A stretch of 41,084 nucleotides of DNA from contig NZ_JADKMA010000045.1 of NCBI RefSeq assembly GCF_017676365.1, positions 1-41,084 of the forward strand, given 5' to 3'. The DNA comes from Streptomyces oryzae (GTDB lineage Bacteria > Actinomycetota > Actinomycetes > Streptomycetales > Streptomycetaceae). The position numbers were made by a program, and so were the translations under genes. Positions 14,698 through 25,665 of this stretch are shown here, piece by piece (position 1 is the stretch's first letter; every line of letters begins with the position of its first letter). Under the pieces are notes generated by a model, which saw nothing but the letters and a program-made list of their open reading frames with translations, ran no database searches and had not been told where the DNA came from.

Positions 14698-15342
14698 TCA
14701 CTTTCGCCAGAACAGATGGTGCGTCACGCCGCTCGGGCTGGGCACGACATCGACGTGGAAGCGGTCGAGCAGTTCATCGGGCGACTCCCACAGCCGCACA
14801 CCGGCCCCCAGCTTCACCGGCGAGACCGCTATGTGCATGGTGTCGACGAGGTCGGCGTCGAGGAACTGCCTGATCGTGGTGGGGCCGCCGCCGAGTCGGA
14901 CGTCTTTGCCCTGCGCCGCCTCCCGCGCCTGTCCGAGGACCGTGGCCGGGTCGCCCGCGACGAAGTGGAACGTGGTGTCGGAGAGCGTGAACGAAGGACG
15001 CTCGTGGTGGGTCATGACGAAGACCGGGGTGCGGAACGGGGGCTCGGCACCCCACCAGCCCTGCCACTCGTGGTCCTGCCACGGACCGCGCTGCGGGCCG
15101 AACTTGTTGCGGCCCATGATCTCGGCGCCGATGTTGCGGTCGTAGTCCCGCGTCAGGTAATCGTCCAGGCCGCGGCTCCCGCCGGGGTCGGTGCGCATGG
15201 GCCAGCTCGCCGTGGCTCCGGCCCAGGAGAACATCTCCCCGGGATCCGCGTCCCCGAACGGCCGCTCCAGGCTCTGGTTCTCACCGGCGCCGTATCCGTC
15301 ACTGGACACGTTGAAATTCTGGACTCTCAGTAGCTGAGGCAT
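14698..15342 (-). CDS. Dihydrofolate reductase / RibD C-terminal-family protein
   Basis: This 214-residue protein belongs to the RibD C-terminal family, which has the dihydrofolate reductase fold and binds NADPH. The N-terminal NFNVSSDGYGAG strand, the central IMGRNKFG segment, the VFVMTHHERPSF strand and the DVRLGGGPTTIRQFLDADLVDTMHIAVSP block are typical; the GGG-T motif would contact the cofactor. These stand-alone members are common in Streptomyces and their substrates are mostly unknown. The ATG at 15342 has AGGAGGAG upstream. It is divergent from the next membrane protein gene. Confidence 0.9.
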   Translation of the reverse strand: MPQLLRVQNFNVSSDGYGAGENQSLERPFGDADPGEMFSWAGATASWPMRTDPGGSRGLDDYLTRDYDRNIGAEIMGRNKFGPQRGPWQDHEWQGWWGAEPPFRTPVFVMTHHERPSFTLSDTTFHFVAGDPATVLGQAREAAQGKDVRLGGGPTTIRQFLDADLVDTMHIAVSPVKLGAGVRLWESPDELLDRFHVDVVPSPSGVTHHLFWRK

Positions 15343-15473
15343 CTCGCTCTCCTCCTGTGTGGTCGACGGGGGTTTGACCACCGAGCCCCGGAAAACTCAT
15401 CGTCCACCAGGGGAGGGCTGCGCGGAACCTGCCGTTCCGGCGGTCCCCGCTACAGGGCGCTCCGACCGGAATA

Positions 15474-15503
15474 TTGTGCCGGTCGGCCGGCCCCGCATAG
15501 CCT
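15474..15503 (+). promoter_or_regulatory. Promoter for a leaderless membrane-protein gene
   Basis: TTGTGC (15474-15479) and TAGCCT (15498-15503) are separated by 18 bases. The GTG start at 15510 lies seven bases past the -10 box, where transcription would begin, so the gene is probably leaderless. This supports 15510 over the internal ATG at 15540. Confidence 0.6.
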
Positions 15504-16024
15504 GCTGCGGTGGGCCGAGATGCGACCGCCGTCGCTCGGATGATCGCGCAAGCGGCACCCGATGGCGCCCCGGGGACCCTGCACTGGTGGCTGCTGGTCG
15601 GGGGCAGCGCGGGCACGGTACTGACTCTCGTGCTGAGCAGCGCCTGCTATCGGGCGTTCTGCCGACGGGGCGCTCCTGGGCTCGAATCGGCCGGCTTCTT
15701 CGCCGGTGTGCTCGGGTATGTGGCGGTGTTCGTCGCGTTCTGGGGCGCGGTCGAGATCGTCGACGGGGCGCCGAGCGGGCCTCCGGCCGGCACCGGCGCG
15801 TTCCTGCTCCTGCTCGCCGTGACCCTCGGCATCGGCGCCCTGCTGATGGCGGCACTCATTGCGAGCCGTACTGCCCGGCCTCCCCCGCAGGACCGTGAAC
15901 TGGAGCCGGTTCCTGAGACCCTCATCGGGCTCGTGGTGGTGGCTGATCTGGTCGTGGCCGTGCTGGCTGCGCTGGGCGCGGCCGGCGTCCTCCACCTGAA
16001 CCTGGTCAAGACCGTGGCGTGGGC

Positions 16025-18482
<2,458 letters not shown>

Positions 18483-18487
18483 GGAGA

Positions 18488-18507
18488 CGGCCCGCATCGG
18501 CGGGCCG
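18488..18507 (+). terminator. Hairpin terminator after dgdA
   Basis: CGGCCCGC (18488-18495) and GCGGGCCG (18500-18507) pair perfectly around an ATCG loop. The hairpin begins six bases after the dgdA stop codon. Confidence 0.75.
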
Positions 18508-18513
18508 CACTCG

Positions 18514-18548
18514 TCGGCCCCGGCCCCGCGCATGGCGGCCGGGGCCGA
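18514..18548 (+). terminator. Second, longer hairpin after dgdA
   Basis: TCGGCCCCGGCC (18514-18525) and GGCCGGGGCCGA (18537-18548) form a perfect 12-bp stem with an 11-base loop. It follows the first hairpin by six bases, making a double terminator. Confidence 0.7.
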
Positions 18549-18638
18549 TCGGCTCCTGGCCCGGCGGCACCGTCCCGCGGCACCGGCCCGGCCGTACAGC
18601 CCGGTGACGAGCCGGGCGAGAACGGCCATGCTGTCGCC

Positions 18639-18893
18639 ATGACTTCACGCGCAACGGAAGCCGAGGTGCAGCGGCTCCTCTACGAGCTGTGCGTCGATCT
18701 CGGCTTCTGCCTTCCGCCCCAGGAGCAGCGTCGGCTGTACGCGGCACCGCCCGCCGACCCGGACACCTTCACCGATGCCGTCTTCGAGGCGGAGGGAATG
18801 AACCCAGCCGAGCACGGGCCGCTACGGCAGCAGGTGCGGGAAGTGGCCGCCAGGCACATGGGCCGCTGGCAGCCGCAGCCACCATCGCCATGA
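18639..18893 (+). CDS. Small hypothetical protein
   Basis: This 84-residue protein is acidic and mostly helical, with AEVQRLLYELCVDLGFCLPPQEQRRLY at the start and a C-terminal PLRQQVREVAARHMGRW helix. I recognise no family. Two cysteines (C18, C24) are not in a metal-binding pattern. The ATG at 18639 lacks a strong ribosome site. The coding call rests on codon bias, an intact frame and the lack of any better gene in this stretch. Confidence 0.55.
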   Translation: MTSRATEAEVQRLLYELCVDLGFCLPPQEQRRLYAAPPADPDTFTDAVFEAEGMNPAEHGPLRQQVREVAARHMGRWQPQPPSP

Positions 18894-18945
18894 ACGCGAA
18901 CAGGCGGGGCCCGCGGGCGCGGCCGCGGGGACGAAGGGTGGGTCC

Positions 18946-20199
18946 TCAGCAGAGCGGGAAGGCCCAGCCGCCCGGGTACCAGGGCTCGCGTTCGCCGCGG
19001 AAGGCCGACGAGGCGAGGCCGAGCGCGCCGGGCCGGAGTTCCTGCACGAGTCCCGCGGCGCCGAGAGCGGCCAGCGAGGTGCCGCCGAGGAAGGCGGCGC
19101 CGAGTTCGGCTGCCGTCAGCCGCAGGTCGGCCGGGGCGGTCGTCGGTTCGCAGACCGCGGTCCCGTCCTGGGCCAGCAGCCGGTGGCGTCCGGTGTTCCA
19201 CGGGCAGAAGTCGTCCCGCACGTCCAGCACGAGGTCGAGCGGGCGGGCGTAACCGCGGCCCGCCAGGGCCCGGCCGATGTCGACCGGCCGCACCCACAGC
19301 CGGTCGACCGGCGCGGACCGGACCGCCCGCGGGTCGGTCAGCAGATGCGGCAGCGGCTCGTCCACGGCGCCCTCGTAGTCGATCCAGGTCACCAGGTCGA
19401 TCCCGGCGAGGAACCGCCACAGTGCCGCGTACGCCGGGCGGGAGAGCGCCGCCAGCTCCACCACTTCCACCACCCCGGTGCCGTCTCCGGACCCGTCCGG
19501 CGCCGAGCTGTGCCGGTAGAGCGCGTAGCCGCCGGCCCGGCCGTCGCTCTCCTGGTGGACGGCGCAGCGCAGCGAGGTCGCCGCACCGCGGCGGTGCGGA
19601 TGGTCGGCGAGGCGCACCGCCCAGTGAGCCGCCTGCCGGTCCGGCCAGCCGACCGCTGAGGCGCGGGCCCGGTCGTAGACCTGCTCCAGCAGCGGGCGCG
19701 CCTGCGCCGGCTGCCGCAGCCGGACGGCGCCGGCGCCGAAGTCCGTCCCACTGCGGAAACGCATGGCACGCCGGTCGCAGCGCATCCGGTTTCCGAGCGT
19801 CGCGGGGCCGTAGCCGTAGCGCCCGTAGATCCCTGCCTCGGAGGGGCGCAGCACGGCGACCGGTTCGAGCCGCTTCTCGTACAGGCCGGTCAGCTGCGCT
19901 CGCATCATCGAGGTGAGGAGGCCGCGGCGCCGGTGCGTCGGAGCCACGCCCACCGAGGCGATGCCCGCCACCGGCAGGATCCCTCCGGGCACGGTCAGCG
20001 CCCGGCTGTAGACGGAAGCCCCGGCGACCGGCACGCCCTCGTCGAAGGCGGCCAGGGTCCGGCTGAGGTCGGTGGCCGCCCGCTGGTCGGCCAGCTCGTC
20101 CTCGGAACGGTCCATGCCGTAGGTGTCGGCGATCATCCGCGCCCAGGACGGGAACTCCTGGGCGGTCACAGGACGGAGCGGAAGCGGCGGCGTGGTCAT
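18946..20199 (-). CDS. Eis-like GNAT N-acetyltransferase
   Basis: This 417-residue protein has the three-part layout of Eis (enhanced intracellular survival) acetyltransferases. A first GNAT domain carries the acetyl-CoA loop VGVAPTHRRRGLLTSMM (about residues 83-99) and YGRYGYGPAT. A second degenerate GNAT domain and a C-terminal SCP2-like domain follow. It ends in a hydrophobic residue and cysteine (FPLC); in Eis the terminal carboxylate takes part in catalysis. Mycobacterial Eis acetylates aminoglycosides and other amines at several positions. The ATG at 20199 overlaps the stop of the upstream dioxygenase by four bases (ATGA), so it may modify that enzyme's amino acid product or be a self-protection enzyme. 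Confidence 0.87.
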   Translation of the reverse strand: MTTPPLPLRPVTAQEFPSWARMIADTYGMDRSEDELADQRAATDLSRTLAAFDEGVPVAGASVYSRALTVPGGILPVAGIASVGVAPTHRRRGLLTSMMRAQLTGLYEKRLEPVAVLRPSEAGIYGRYGYGPATLGNRMRCDRRAMRFRSGTDFGAGAVRLRQPAQARPLLEQVYDRARASAVGWPDRQAAHWAVRLADHPHRRGAATSLRCAVHQESDGRAGGYALYRHSSAPDGSGDGTGVVEVVELAALSRPAYAALWRFLAGIDLVTWIDYEGAVDEPLPHLLTDPRAVRSAPVDRLWVRPVDIGRALAGRGYARPLDLVLDVRDDFCPWNTGRHRLLAQDGTAVCEPTTAPADLRLTAAELGAAFLGGTSLAALGAAGLVQELRPGALGLASSAFRGEREPWYPGGWAFPLC

Positions 20200-21245
20200 C
20201 GGATCGGCGCGCAGACGCGTGAGTCCCGCTTCCGCAGCGCTCGGGAGGGCCGCAGGTCGGCCGCGGCGAAGCAGCGCCTGAGCCATCGGTCCTGTCCGTC
20301 GTAGCCGGGTGTGAACCCCGTACGGCCGTGCACGGCGGTGCGGTTGTCGATCAGAATCAGGTCTCCCGGCTGGAGGAGAACTCCGCACAGCACTTTCTCG
20401 ACCGCGCCCCGCAATTCGTCCAGAGCCACAGTGCCTCGCTCGTCCACCGCCTCGGTCCCGAAGAAGTTCACACACAGATCGGGGTCGTCCGCCGGGCCGC
20501 TGAGCACGGGCCGGGGCGAGGTGTGGCGGGGAGCGGCGGCGTCGCCGAAGGAACTGCTGAACCGGGTGCGGTATACCGGCTCACGGAGCGTCGCCGCACA
20601 GAGAGGGGACAGCAGCGGCAGAGCCGCCCTGATCGAACCGGTCACGGTGATGGCGTTGCGGTCGGGGCCCGAGCGCAGACAGTACAGGCTCAAATAGTCG
20701 GGCCTGTAAGGGTGGAAGCTGTCCTCGGTGTGCAGGTCGAGCAGAACACTGCCGGAGTTCTCCTGGCGCTCTTCGGCGCCGGGCAACGGACAGATGTCCT
20801 GGACGAGCCGCCCCTCCTTCTCGTCCGCGTAGGAAATCGCGTCCCCCAGCACGCTCATCACGGCCAACTGCGTCAGTGTGCTCAGCGGGAGCGCCGACCA
20901 GTGGTCCGGGAACCTTCCGTCACCCGGGGTCGGGGGCAGCGGGGTTTCCACCGGAAGGTTACGCAGCAACAGCGTTCCGGCCTCGTTTCCCGTCACCCGG
21001 AATCGGATCAGCTGTTCCAGCAGGAAGGCGGGCAGGAAGCGGCTCGCAACAGCGGCGGCGGCCAACAGCTGCGGATCGTCGAGTCGGCTTCCGGCGTGCG
21101 AGTCGGCGATCCGGTATGCCGCCCGCTCGAATTCCGCCAGGTCCTCATCGCCTGCGTCGAGAACGGCCTCACCGCCCAGAACACCGAACCGCCAGGCGTC
21201 CGCTATGCCGTCGGGCGCAGCAGTGTCCGAGGACTGGTCCATCAC
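20196..21245 (-). CDS. Clavaminate synthase-like Fe(II)/2-oxoglutarate dioxygenase (VioC/AsnO-like)
   Basis: This 349-residue enzyme looks like amino acid beta-hydroxylases of the VioC, OrfP and AsnO group. The iron ligands are H172 and E174 in LDLHTEDSFHPYRPDY and H306 in NRTAVHGR. R320 and R324 (DRWLRRCF) fit the 2-oxoglutarate and substrate arginines. The group acts on free L-arginine, asparagine or similar amino acids in peptide antibiotic pathways. A GTG at 21245 is followed directly by ATG at 21242; AGGGA lies about six bases before the GTG. It is translationally coupled to the Eis-like gene. No NRPS or other antibiotic gene is nearby, so substrate and purpose are open. Confidence 0.87.
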   Translation of the reverse strand: MMDQSSDTAAPDGIADAWRFGVLGGEAVLDAGDEDLAEFERAAYRIADSHAGSRLDDPQLLAAAAVASRFLPAFLLEQLIRFRVTGNEAGTLLLRNLPVETPLPPTPGDGRFPDHWSALPLSTLTQLAVMSVLGDAISYADEKEGRLVQDICPLPGAEERQENSGSVLLDLHTEDSFHPYRPDYLSLYCLRSGPDRNAITVTGSIRAALPLLSPLCAATLREPVYRTRFSSSFGDAAAPRHTSPRPVLSGPADDPDLCVNFFGTEAVDERGTVALDELRGAVEKVLCGVLLQPGDLILIDNRTAVHGRTGFTPGYDGQDRWLRRCFAAADLRPSRALRKRDSRVCAPIR

Positions 21246-21264
21246 TTCGATTCCCTTCGGGTCA

Positions 21265-21285
21265 CTTATGGAGCTGAATCATAAG
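21265..21285. promoter_or_regulatory. Short inverted repeat upstream of the dioxygenase gene
   Basis: CTTATG (21265-21270) and CATAAG (21280-21285) form a 6-bp inverted repeat with a nine-base spacer, 20 bases before the dioxygenase start on the minus strand. It may be an operator. The rest of the 249-base gap to the permease gene shows no other clear motif. Confidence 0.35.
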
Positions 21286-21494
21286 CGCCCGCGGATCAGG
21301 GGCAGTTGAGGCGCCAGTCGAGGGTGCGGGTGCGGTGCCGGCGGCGACGAGTTGACCAGTCCGCGCAATTTTCTGGGTCCAACTGCTTGTTTCGAGCAGG
21401 TTGCGGCGTGCATGATGCGGCAGTCGTTCATCGCGAGGCCGTCAGCTGTTGCACGGCAGCCGTTCTCGCACAGCAGTCGTCGGAGGGGATCGGC

Positions 21495-23081
21495 GTGGAT
21501 CTTCAACTCTTGGCGGCGCTCGTCCTCGGGATCGCCACGATCGTCGTCATCGTGCTGCGGACCAGGCTCGACGCCTTCTTCGCCCTGCTCGTCGCGGCGC
21601 TGGTGACAGGATTCGTCGCCGGAGCCCCCGCATCGAAGGTGATCGAGTCGATCACCACGGGCTTCGGCAACACCCTGGGCTCCATCGGCATCGTCATCGG
21701 CCTCGGCGTCGGGCTCGGCAAGATCCTGGAGGTCTCGGGAGCCGCCGACGCGCTCGCCAGGGCCTTCGTACGGCTCCTCGGCGCCGGCCGTGAGCCGTGG
21801 GCGATGGGCGGGACCGGCGCACTGGTGTCCATCCCGGTCTTCTGCGACTCCGGGTACGTCATCATGAACCCGCTCGCCCGGTCCATCGCCCGCCGCAAGC
21901 GCGCCGGATATGTCACGCTCGCCCTCGCCCTCGGCTGTGGCATGACACTCACCCACCACCTGGTCCCGCCGACGCCGGGTCCGCTGGGCGTCGCGGGCAT
22001 CCTGGGAGCCGACCTCGGCGGGCTGGTGCTGGCCGGACTCGTCTTCGCGGTTGTGCTGCTGCCCGTCGTCGTGGCGTACGCACGCTGGATCGGCCCCCGG
22101 CTGGAGGGCTCGCTGCTGCCGGAGGTGCGCAAGGCGGTCTACGGGCCCGCCGTCGCGGCCGGTCCGGGCGCGGCGCTCGCGGATCCGCCGGGGGAGGAGC
22201 CGGTGGCCAAGGGCGGCGAGACGGTGGCCGGGGACAGCGGAGCGGCGGCCGAGGGCAGCGATGCGGCGTCCCAGGGCGGCGGCGCGGAGGCCCAGCGCGG
22301 CGGCGCGGAGGCCCCGGGCGGCGCGGAGGACGAGGCCGCCGACCCCGCCGCCGGGCTCGGTACCCCGCCGTCCGGTGCCAAGCCGCACCGTGTGGGCGCG
22401 CTGCGGGCGCTGCTCCCGCTGCTGGTCCCTCTCCTGCTCATCATCGCCAACACCGTGGCCACCGCCATCGACCAGAACGCCCAGGGCGCCCTGGACGGCA
22501 AGGGATACGACCCCTCGCCGATACCCGCAGCCCTCGCCTTCGTGGGCAACCCCGTCGTGGCCCTGCTGGTCGGTCTCGTCCTGGCCGTGTACGGCCTGCT
22601 GCCCCGCTGGACCACCCGCAGCCAGGTCGGCGGCTGGCTGGCACAGGCGGCCGCGTCCGCCGGGCTCATCATCCTGATCACCGGCGCCGGCGGCGCGCTC
22701 GGCGAGGTGCTGCGCGCCACCGGGGTCGGCGACGAGATGGCGAAGACCATCGCCTCCTGGAGCCTGCCCGGAGTGCTCGTACCGTTCCTGATCGCCAGCC
22801 TGGTGCGCGTCGCGCAGGGCTCCGGCACCGTCGCGATGATCACCGCAGCCTCCGTGACCGCGCCCCTGGTCACCGGACTCGGCATCTCGCCGCTGCTGGC
22901 AGCGCTCGGCTGCTGCGCCGGTTCGATGGTCTTCAGCTACTTCAACGACTCCTACTTCTGGGTCGTCACCCGCTTCACCGGCCTCGACGGCACGGCCGCG
23001 CTGCGCGGCTGGTCAGGCATCACCACCGCCGTCTGGCTCGGCTCGCTGCCGCTGCTCCTGCTCGCCGGCGCGGTGCTGTGA
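21495..23081 (+). CDS. GntP-family acid sugar:H+ permease with a low-complexity insert
   Basis: This 528-residue membrane protein is a GntP-type symporter (gluconate/acid sugar uptake). It has about twelve spans, with the conserved SIPVFCDSGYVIMNPLA and HHLVPPTPGPLGVAGI stretches in the first half and QGSGTVAMITAAS and FSYFNDSYFWVVTRF in the second. Residues about 217-298 are an Ala/Gly/Glu/Pro-rich, probably disordered insert in a loop between two spans, which makes the protein longer than the usual 440-460. The GTG at 21495 follows GGAGGGG. It overlaps the next gene (GTGA) and heads an acid-sugar operon, so four-carbon aldonates are the likely cargo. Confidence 0.92.
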   Translation: MDLQLLAALVLGIATIVVIVLRTRLDAFFALLVAALVTGFVAGAPASKVIESITTGFGNTLGSIGIVIGLGVGLGKILEVSGAADALARAFVRLLGAGREPWAMGGTGALVSIPVFCDSGYVIMNPLARSIARRKRAGYVTLALALGCGMTLTHHLVPPTPGPLGVAGILGADLGGLVLAGLVFAVVLLPVVVAYARWIGPRLEGSLLPEVRKAVYGPAVAAGPGAALADPPGEEPVAKGGETVAGDSGAAAEGSDAASQGGGAEAQRGGAEAPGGAEDEAADPAAGLGTPPSGAKPHRVGALRALLPLLVPLLLIIANTVATAIDQNAQGALDGKGYDPSPIPAALAFVGNPVVALLVGLVLAVYGLLPRWTTRSQVGGWLAQAAASAGLIILITGAGGALGEVLRATGVGDEMAKTIASWSLPGVLVPFLIASLVRVAQGSGTVAMITAASVTAPLVTGLGISPLLAALGCCAGSMVFSYFNDSYFWVVTRFTGLDGTAALRGWSGITTAVWLGSLPLLLLAGAVL

Positions 23082-24523
23082 ACGTCCCCGAAGGCGCGCC
23101 CGGAGGCGCCCCGGCCCGCGCTCGCGACGGCGCCTCCGACGCCACCCGTGGCGCCGCCCGCGGCGAAGGGCCTGCGGTGCTGATCGTCGCCGACGACCTC
23201 ACCGGCGCCAACGCCACCGCCGCCGGCTTCGCCCGTACGGGCATGCGCGCGGTGACCGTGGGCGCGCACCAGGACCCGGCGACGGCTGCCCGCTTCGGAG
23301 CCCGCTTCGACGCGGTCGTGGTCAGCACCGACAGCAGGCACTGCCCGCCCGAGGAGGCCGCCGAGCGCGTCCGTACGGTCATCGGGCACGCGGGCGGCGC
23401 GGCGCTGGTCTCCCACCGCGTCGACTCCACCCTGCGCGGCAATCTGGGGGCTTCGACGCATGCCGCGCTGCGGGCCGTGGCCGAGCTGACCGGCCGCCGC
23501 ACCGTCGCGCTGTGCGCGCCCGCCCACCCCGAGGCGGGCCGGCACACCGTGCAGGGCACCCAACTCCTGGACGGCGCACGGCTGGAGGACACCGAGGTGG
23601 CCCGGGACCCCCGCTCCCCGCTGCCCACCTCACAGGTGGGGGACCTCCTGCACCGGCAGGCCCCGGGTCTGCGCATCGGGCACCTGCCGCTCTCGGCGGT
23701 CACCGGCCCGCAGCCGGAGCTCGGCGCGCTGATCGAAAAGCGGCTTGCGGACGGAGTTGACGTCCTGGTGGCCGACGCGCTGACCACCGCACACCTCGGC
23801 CGGGTCGCCGAGGCGGCCGTGCGCGCCGCCCCGGTGGTGGCCGGGGAGACGGTATGGGTGGGCGTCGACCCGGGGCCCTCCTCCGTCGCGCTGGCCACGG
23901 CGATGGGCCTGACCGGCAGCACCTCCGGCGCCCCGGTCCTCGCCGTCTCCGGGTCCACCACCCGTCTCACCCGCACTCAGCTGTCCCGGCTGCGGGCCGA
24001 GCACCCGGTTGTCGTCGTGCGCCCGAAGCTGCTGGGAGGGTCGAGCGTGCCCGATGTCACCGCCACCGCCGAGGCCCTGGGACAGGCCCTCGCCGCGGCC
24101 GGCCGGCGGGAGGTGGTGCTGCTCGCGACCGTGCTGGAGGAGACGGACATCGCGGCGGACTTCCGCCCCGAGGACGCCGAGCGGCTGCCCGCAGCGCTGG
24201 CCCGGTCCGTGCGCCAGGCACTCGAACGGCACGATGTGCCAGGCATCGAGGGGCTGTTCGCCACCGGCGGCGACGTCTCGGCCGCGCTCTTCGCCGAGTT
24301 GGGCGCGCACGGCCTGGACGTCGAGGAGGAGCTGGTGCCGCTCGCGGTGGCCGGTACGTTTGTCGGCGGGCGGTGGGCCGGGCTGCCGGTCGTGACGAAG
24401 GGAGGGCTGGTCGGCGATGCCGGTACGACGTCGGGCTGCGTCACGTATCTGCGCCGGGCGGCCGCCGCGACCCGCCGCCAGGTGCCGGCCGCCGACGTGA
24501 CGGACCCGCGGCCACCGCCGTGA
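23078..24523 (+). CDS. Four-carbon acid sugar kinase (DUF1537 family; DtnK/OtnK-like)
   Basis: This 481-residue protein belongs to the DUF1537 kinases shown to phosphorylate four-carbon acid sugars at O4. The N-terminal sugar-binding domain has VADDLTGANATAAGFA (about residues 37-52) and SHRVDSTLRGNLGA; the C-terminal nucleotide domain has LFATGGDVSAALFAELG and VTKGGLVGDAGT, the glycine-rich ATP site. It starts with a GTG overlapping the permease stop and has a 30-residue Ala/Gly/Arg-rich start. Followed directly by a PdxA2-like gene and with no aldonate dehydrogenase in the operon, it fits the threonate kinase (DtnK) type better than the oxo-tetronate type. Confidence 0.92.
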   Translation: MNVPEGAPGGAPARARDGASDATRGAARGEGPAVLIVADDLTGANATAAGFARTGMRAVTVGAHQDPATAARFGARFDAVVVSTDSRHCPPEEAAERVRTVIGHAGGAALVSHRVDSTLRGNLGASTHAALRAVAELTGRRTVALCAPAHPEAGRHTVQGTQLLDGARLEDTEVARDPRSPLPTSQVGDLLHRQAPGLRIGHLPLSAVTGPQPELGALIEKRLADGVDVLVADALTTAHLGRVAEAAVRAAPVVAGETVWVGVDPGPSSVALATAMGLTGSTSGAPVLAVSGSTTRLTRTQLSRLRAEHPVVVVRPKLLGGSSVPDVTATAEALGQALAAAGRREVVLLATVLEETDIAADFRPEDAERLPAALARSVRQALERHDVPGIEGLFATGGDVSAALFAELGAHGLDVEEELVPLAVAGTFVGGRWAGLPVVTKGGLVGDAGTTSGCVTYLRRAAAATRRQVPAADVTDPRPPP

Positions 24524-24627
24524 GCGGGGAACGCACACCGGAACGCCGCCTGCCGGAAGACCACACACCGCAACACCGCCCACTGCAACACACCGCACAC
24601 CGCACACCAGTCACCTGGAGGAACACA

Positions 24628-25665
24628 GTGGCCCGTCCCGTCCTCGCCGTCACCCTCGGCGACCCCGTCGGCATCGGACCCGAGATCACCGCTCGCACCC
24701 TCGCAGCCGTCGCCGGCGAGCCGGACCACCACGGCGTGGCCGTGGGCGACGCGGAGGCGCTGCGCCGCGGCGTACGCGCCGCCGGAGTGGAGGCCGAGGT
24801 CCGCGAGGTCGCCGACTTCTCGGCCGAACCTGCCGGGCCCGGCGTCATCGACGTACTCGACACCGGAGTGCTCGGCGCCGACCTGCCCGACTGGGGCACC
24901 GTCGACGGCCGGGCGGGCCGCGCCGCCGTCACGGCGATCGAGACCGCGACCCGTGCGGCCATGGCGGGCGAGGTCGCCGGCATCGTCACAGGACCGATCA
25001 ACAAGGAAGCGATCTGGGAGGCGGGCTCGAAGCACCTCGGGCACACCGAGATGCTGGGCGAACTGACCAGCGTCACACGCCAGGACACCATGTTCGTCGT
25101 CCGCAACACCGCGGTCGCCGGGCACCACCTGCGGATCTTCTTCACCACCCGGCACGTCGCACTGCGCAAGGCCCTCGACCAGCTGACCGCGGAGCGGGTG
25201 CGCAACTCCATCGACGAGGCGCTGACCGCGCTGCGGGTCTTCGGCACCGAACGGCCCCGGCTGGCCGTCGCCGCCGTCAACCCGCACGGCGGTGAGAACG
25301 GCGCGTTCGGCGACGAGGAGATCGAGCACATCGCGCCCGCCTGCGAGGCGGCCCGCGCCGACGGGCTGGACGTGTCAGGCCCAGTGCCCGCCGACTCCGT
25401 CTTCCACCAGGGCCTGACCGGCCGCTACGACGGAGTGCTCTCACACTTCCACGACCAGGGCCATATCCCGGCCAAGACCTACGACTTCGACGGCACCATC
25501 TCCGTCACCGTGGGGCTGCCGATCCTGCGTACGTCCGTCGACCACGGCACCGCCTTCGACATCGCCGGCAGCGGCCGGGCCGACCACGCCACCATGCTGT
25601 CCGCCTACCGGGCAGCCGTCGACTACAGCCCGTACGCCCCGACCATCCGTGCCACCTATGGCTGA
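24628..25665 (+). CDS. pdxA2: PdxA2-like 4-phospho-D-threonate/erythronate dehydrogenase
   Basis: This 345-residue protein is of the PdxA family of NAD-dependent oxidative decarboxylases. GDPVGIGPEI (residues 11-20) and GHTEML are typical. The three metal-binding histidines fit the PdxA spacing: H176, H220 (VNPHGGENG) and H275 (HFHDQGH). In this operon it should act on the product of the DUF1537 kinase, turning 4-phosphothreonate into dihydroxyacetone phosphate and CO2, rather than in vitamin B6 synthesis. The GTG at 24628 has GGAGG at 24617-24621. The 104-base gap before it holds a run of CACCGCAC-like near-repeats but no clear terminator. Confidence 0.9.
   Translation: MARPVLAVTLGDPVGIGPEITARTLAAVAGEPDHHGVAVGDAEALRRGVRAAGVEAEVREVADFSAEPAGPGVIDVLDTGVLGADLPDWGTVDGRAGRAAVTAIETATRAAMAGEVAGIVTGPINKEAIWEAGSKHLGHTEMLGELTSVTRQDTMFVVRNTAVAGHHLRIFFTTRHVALRKALDQLTAERVRNSIDEALTALRVFGTERPRLAVAAVNPHGGENGAFGDEEIEHIAPACEAARADGLDVSGPVPADSVFHQGLTGRYDGVLSHFHDQGHIPAKTYDFDGTISVTVGLPILRTSVDHGTAFDIAGSGRADHATMLSAYRAAVDYSPYAPTIRATYG

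Noticed and set aside
24628..25665. PdxA as a vitamin B6 biosynthesis gene
   Set aside because: It sits in an operon with a DUF1537 kinase, an acid-sugar permease and a DeoR regulator, which marks the catabolic PdxA2 type.
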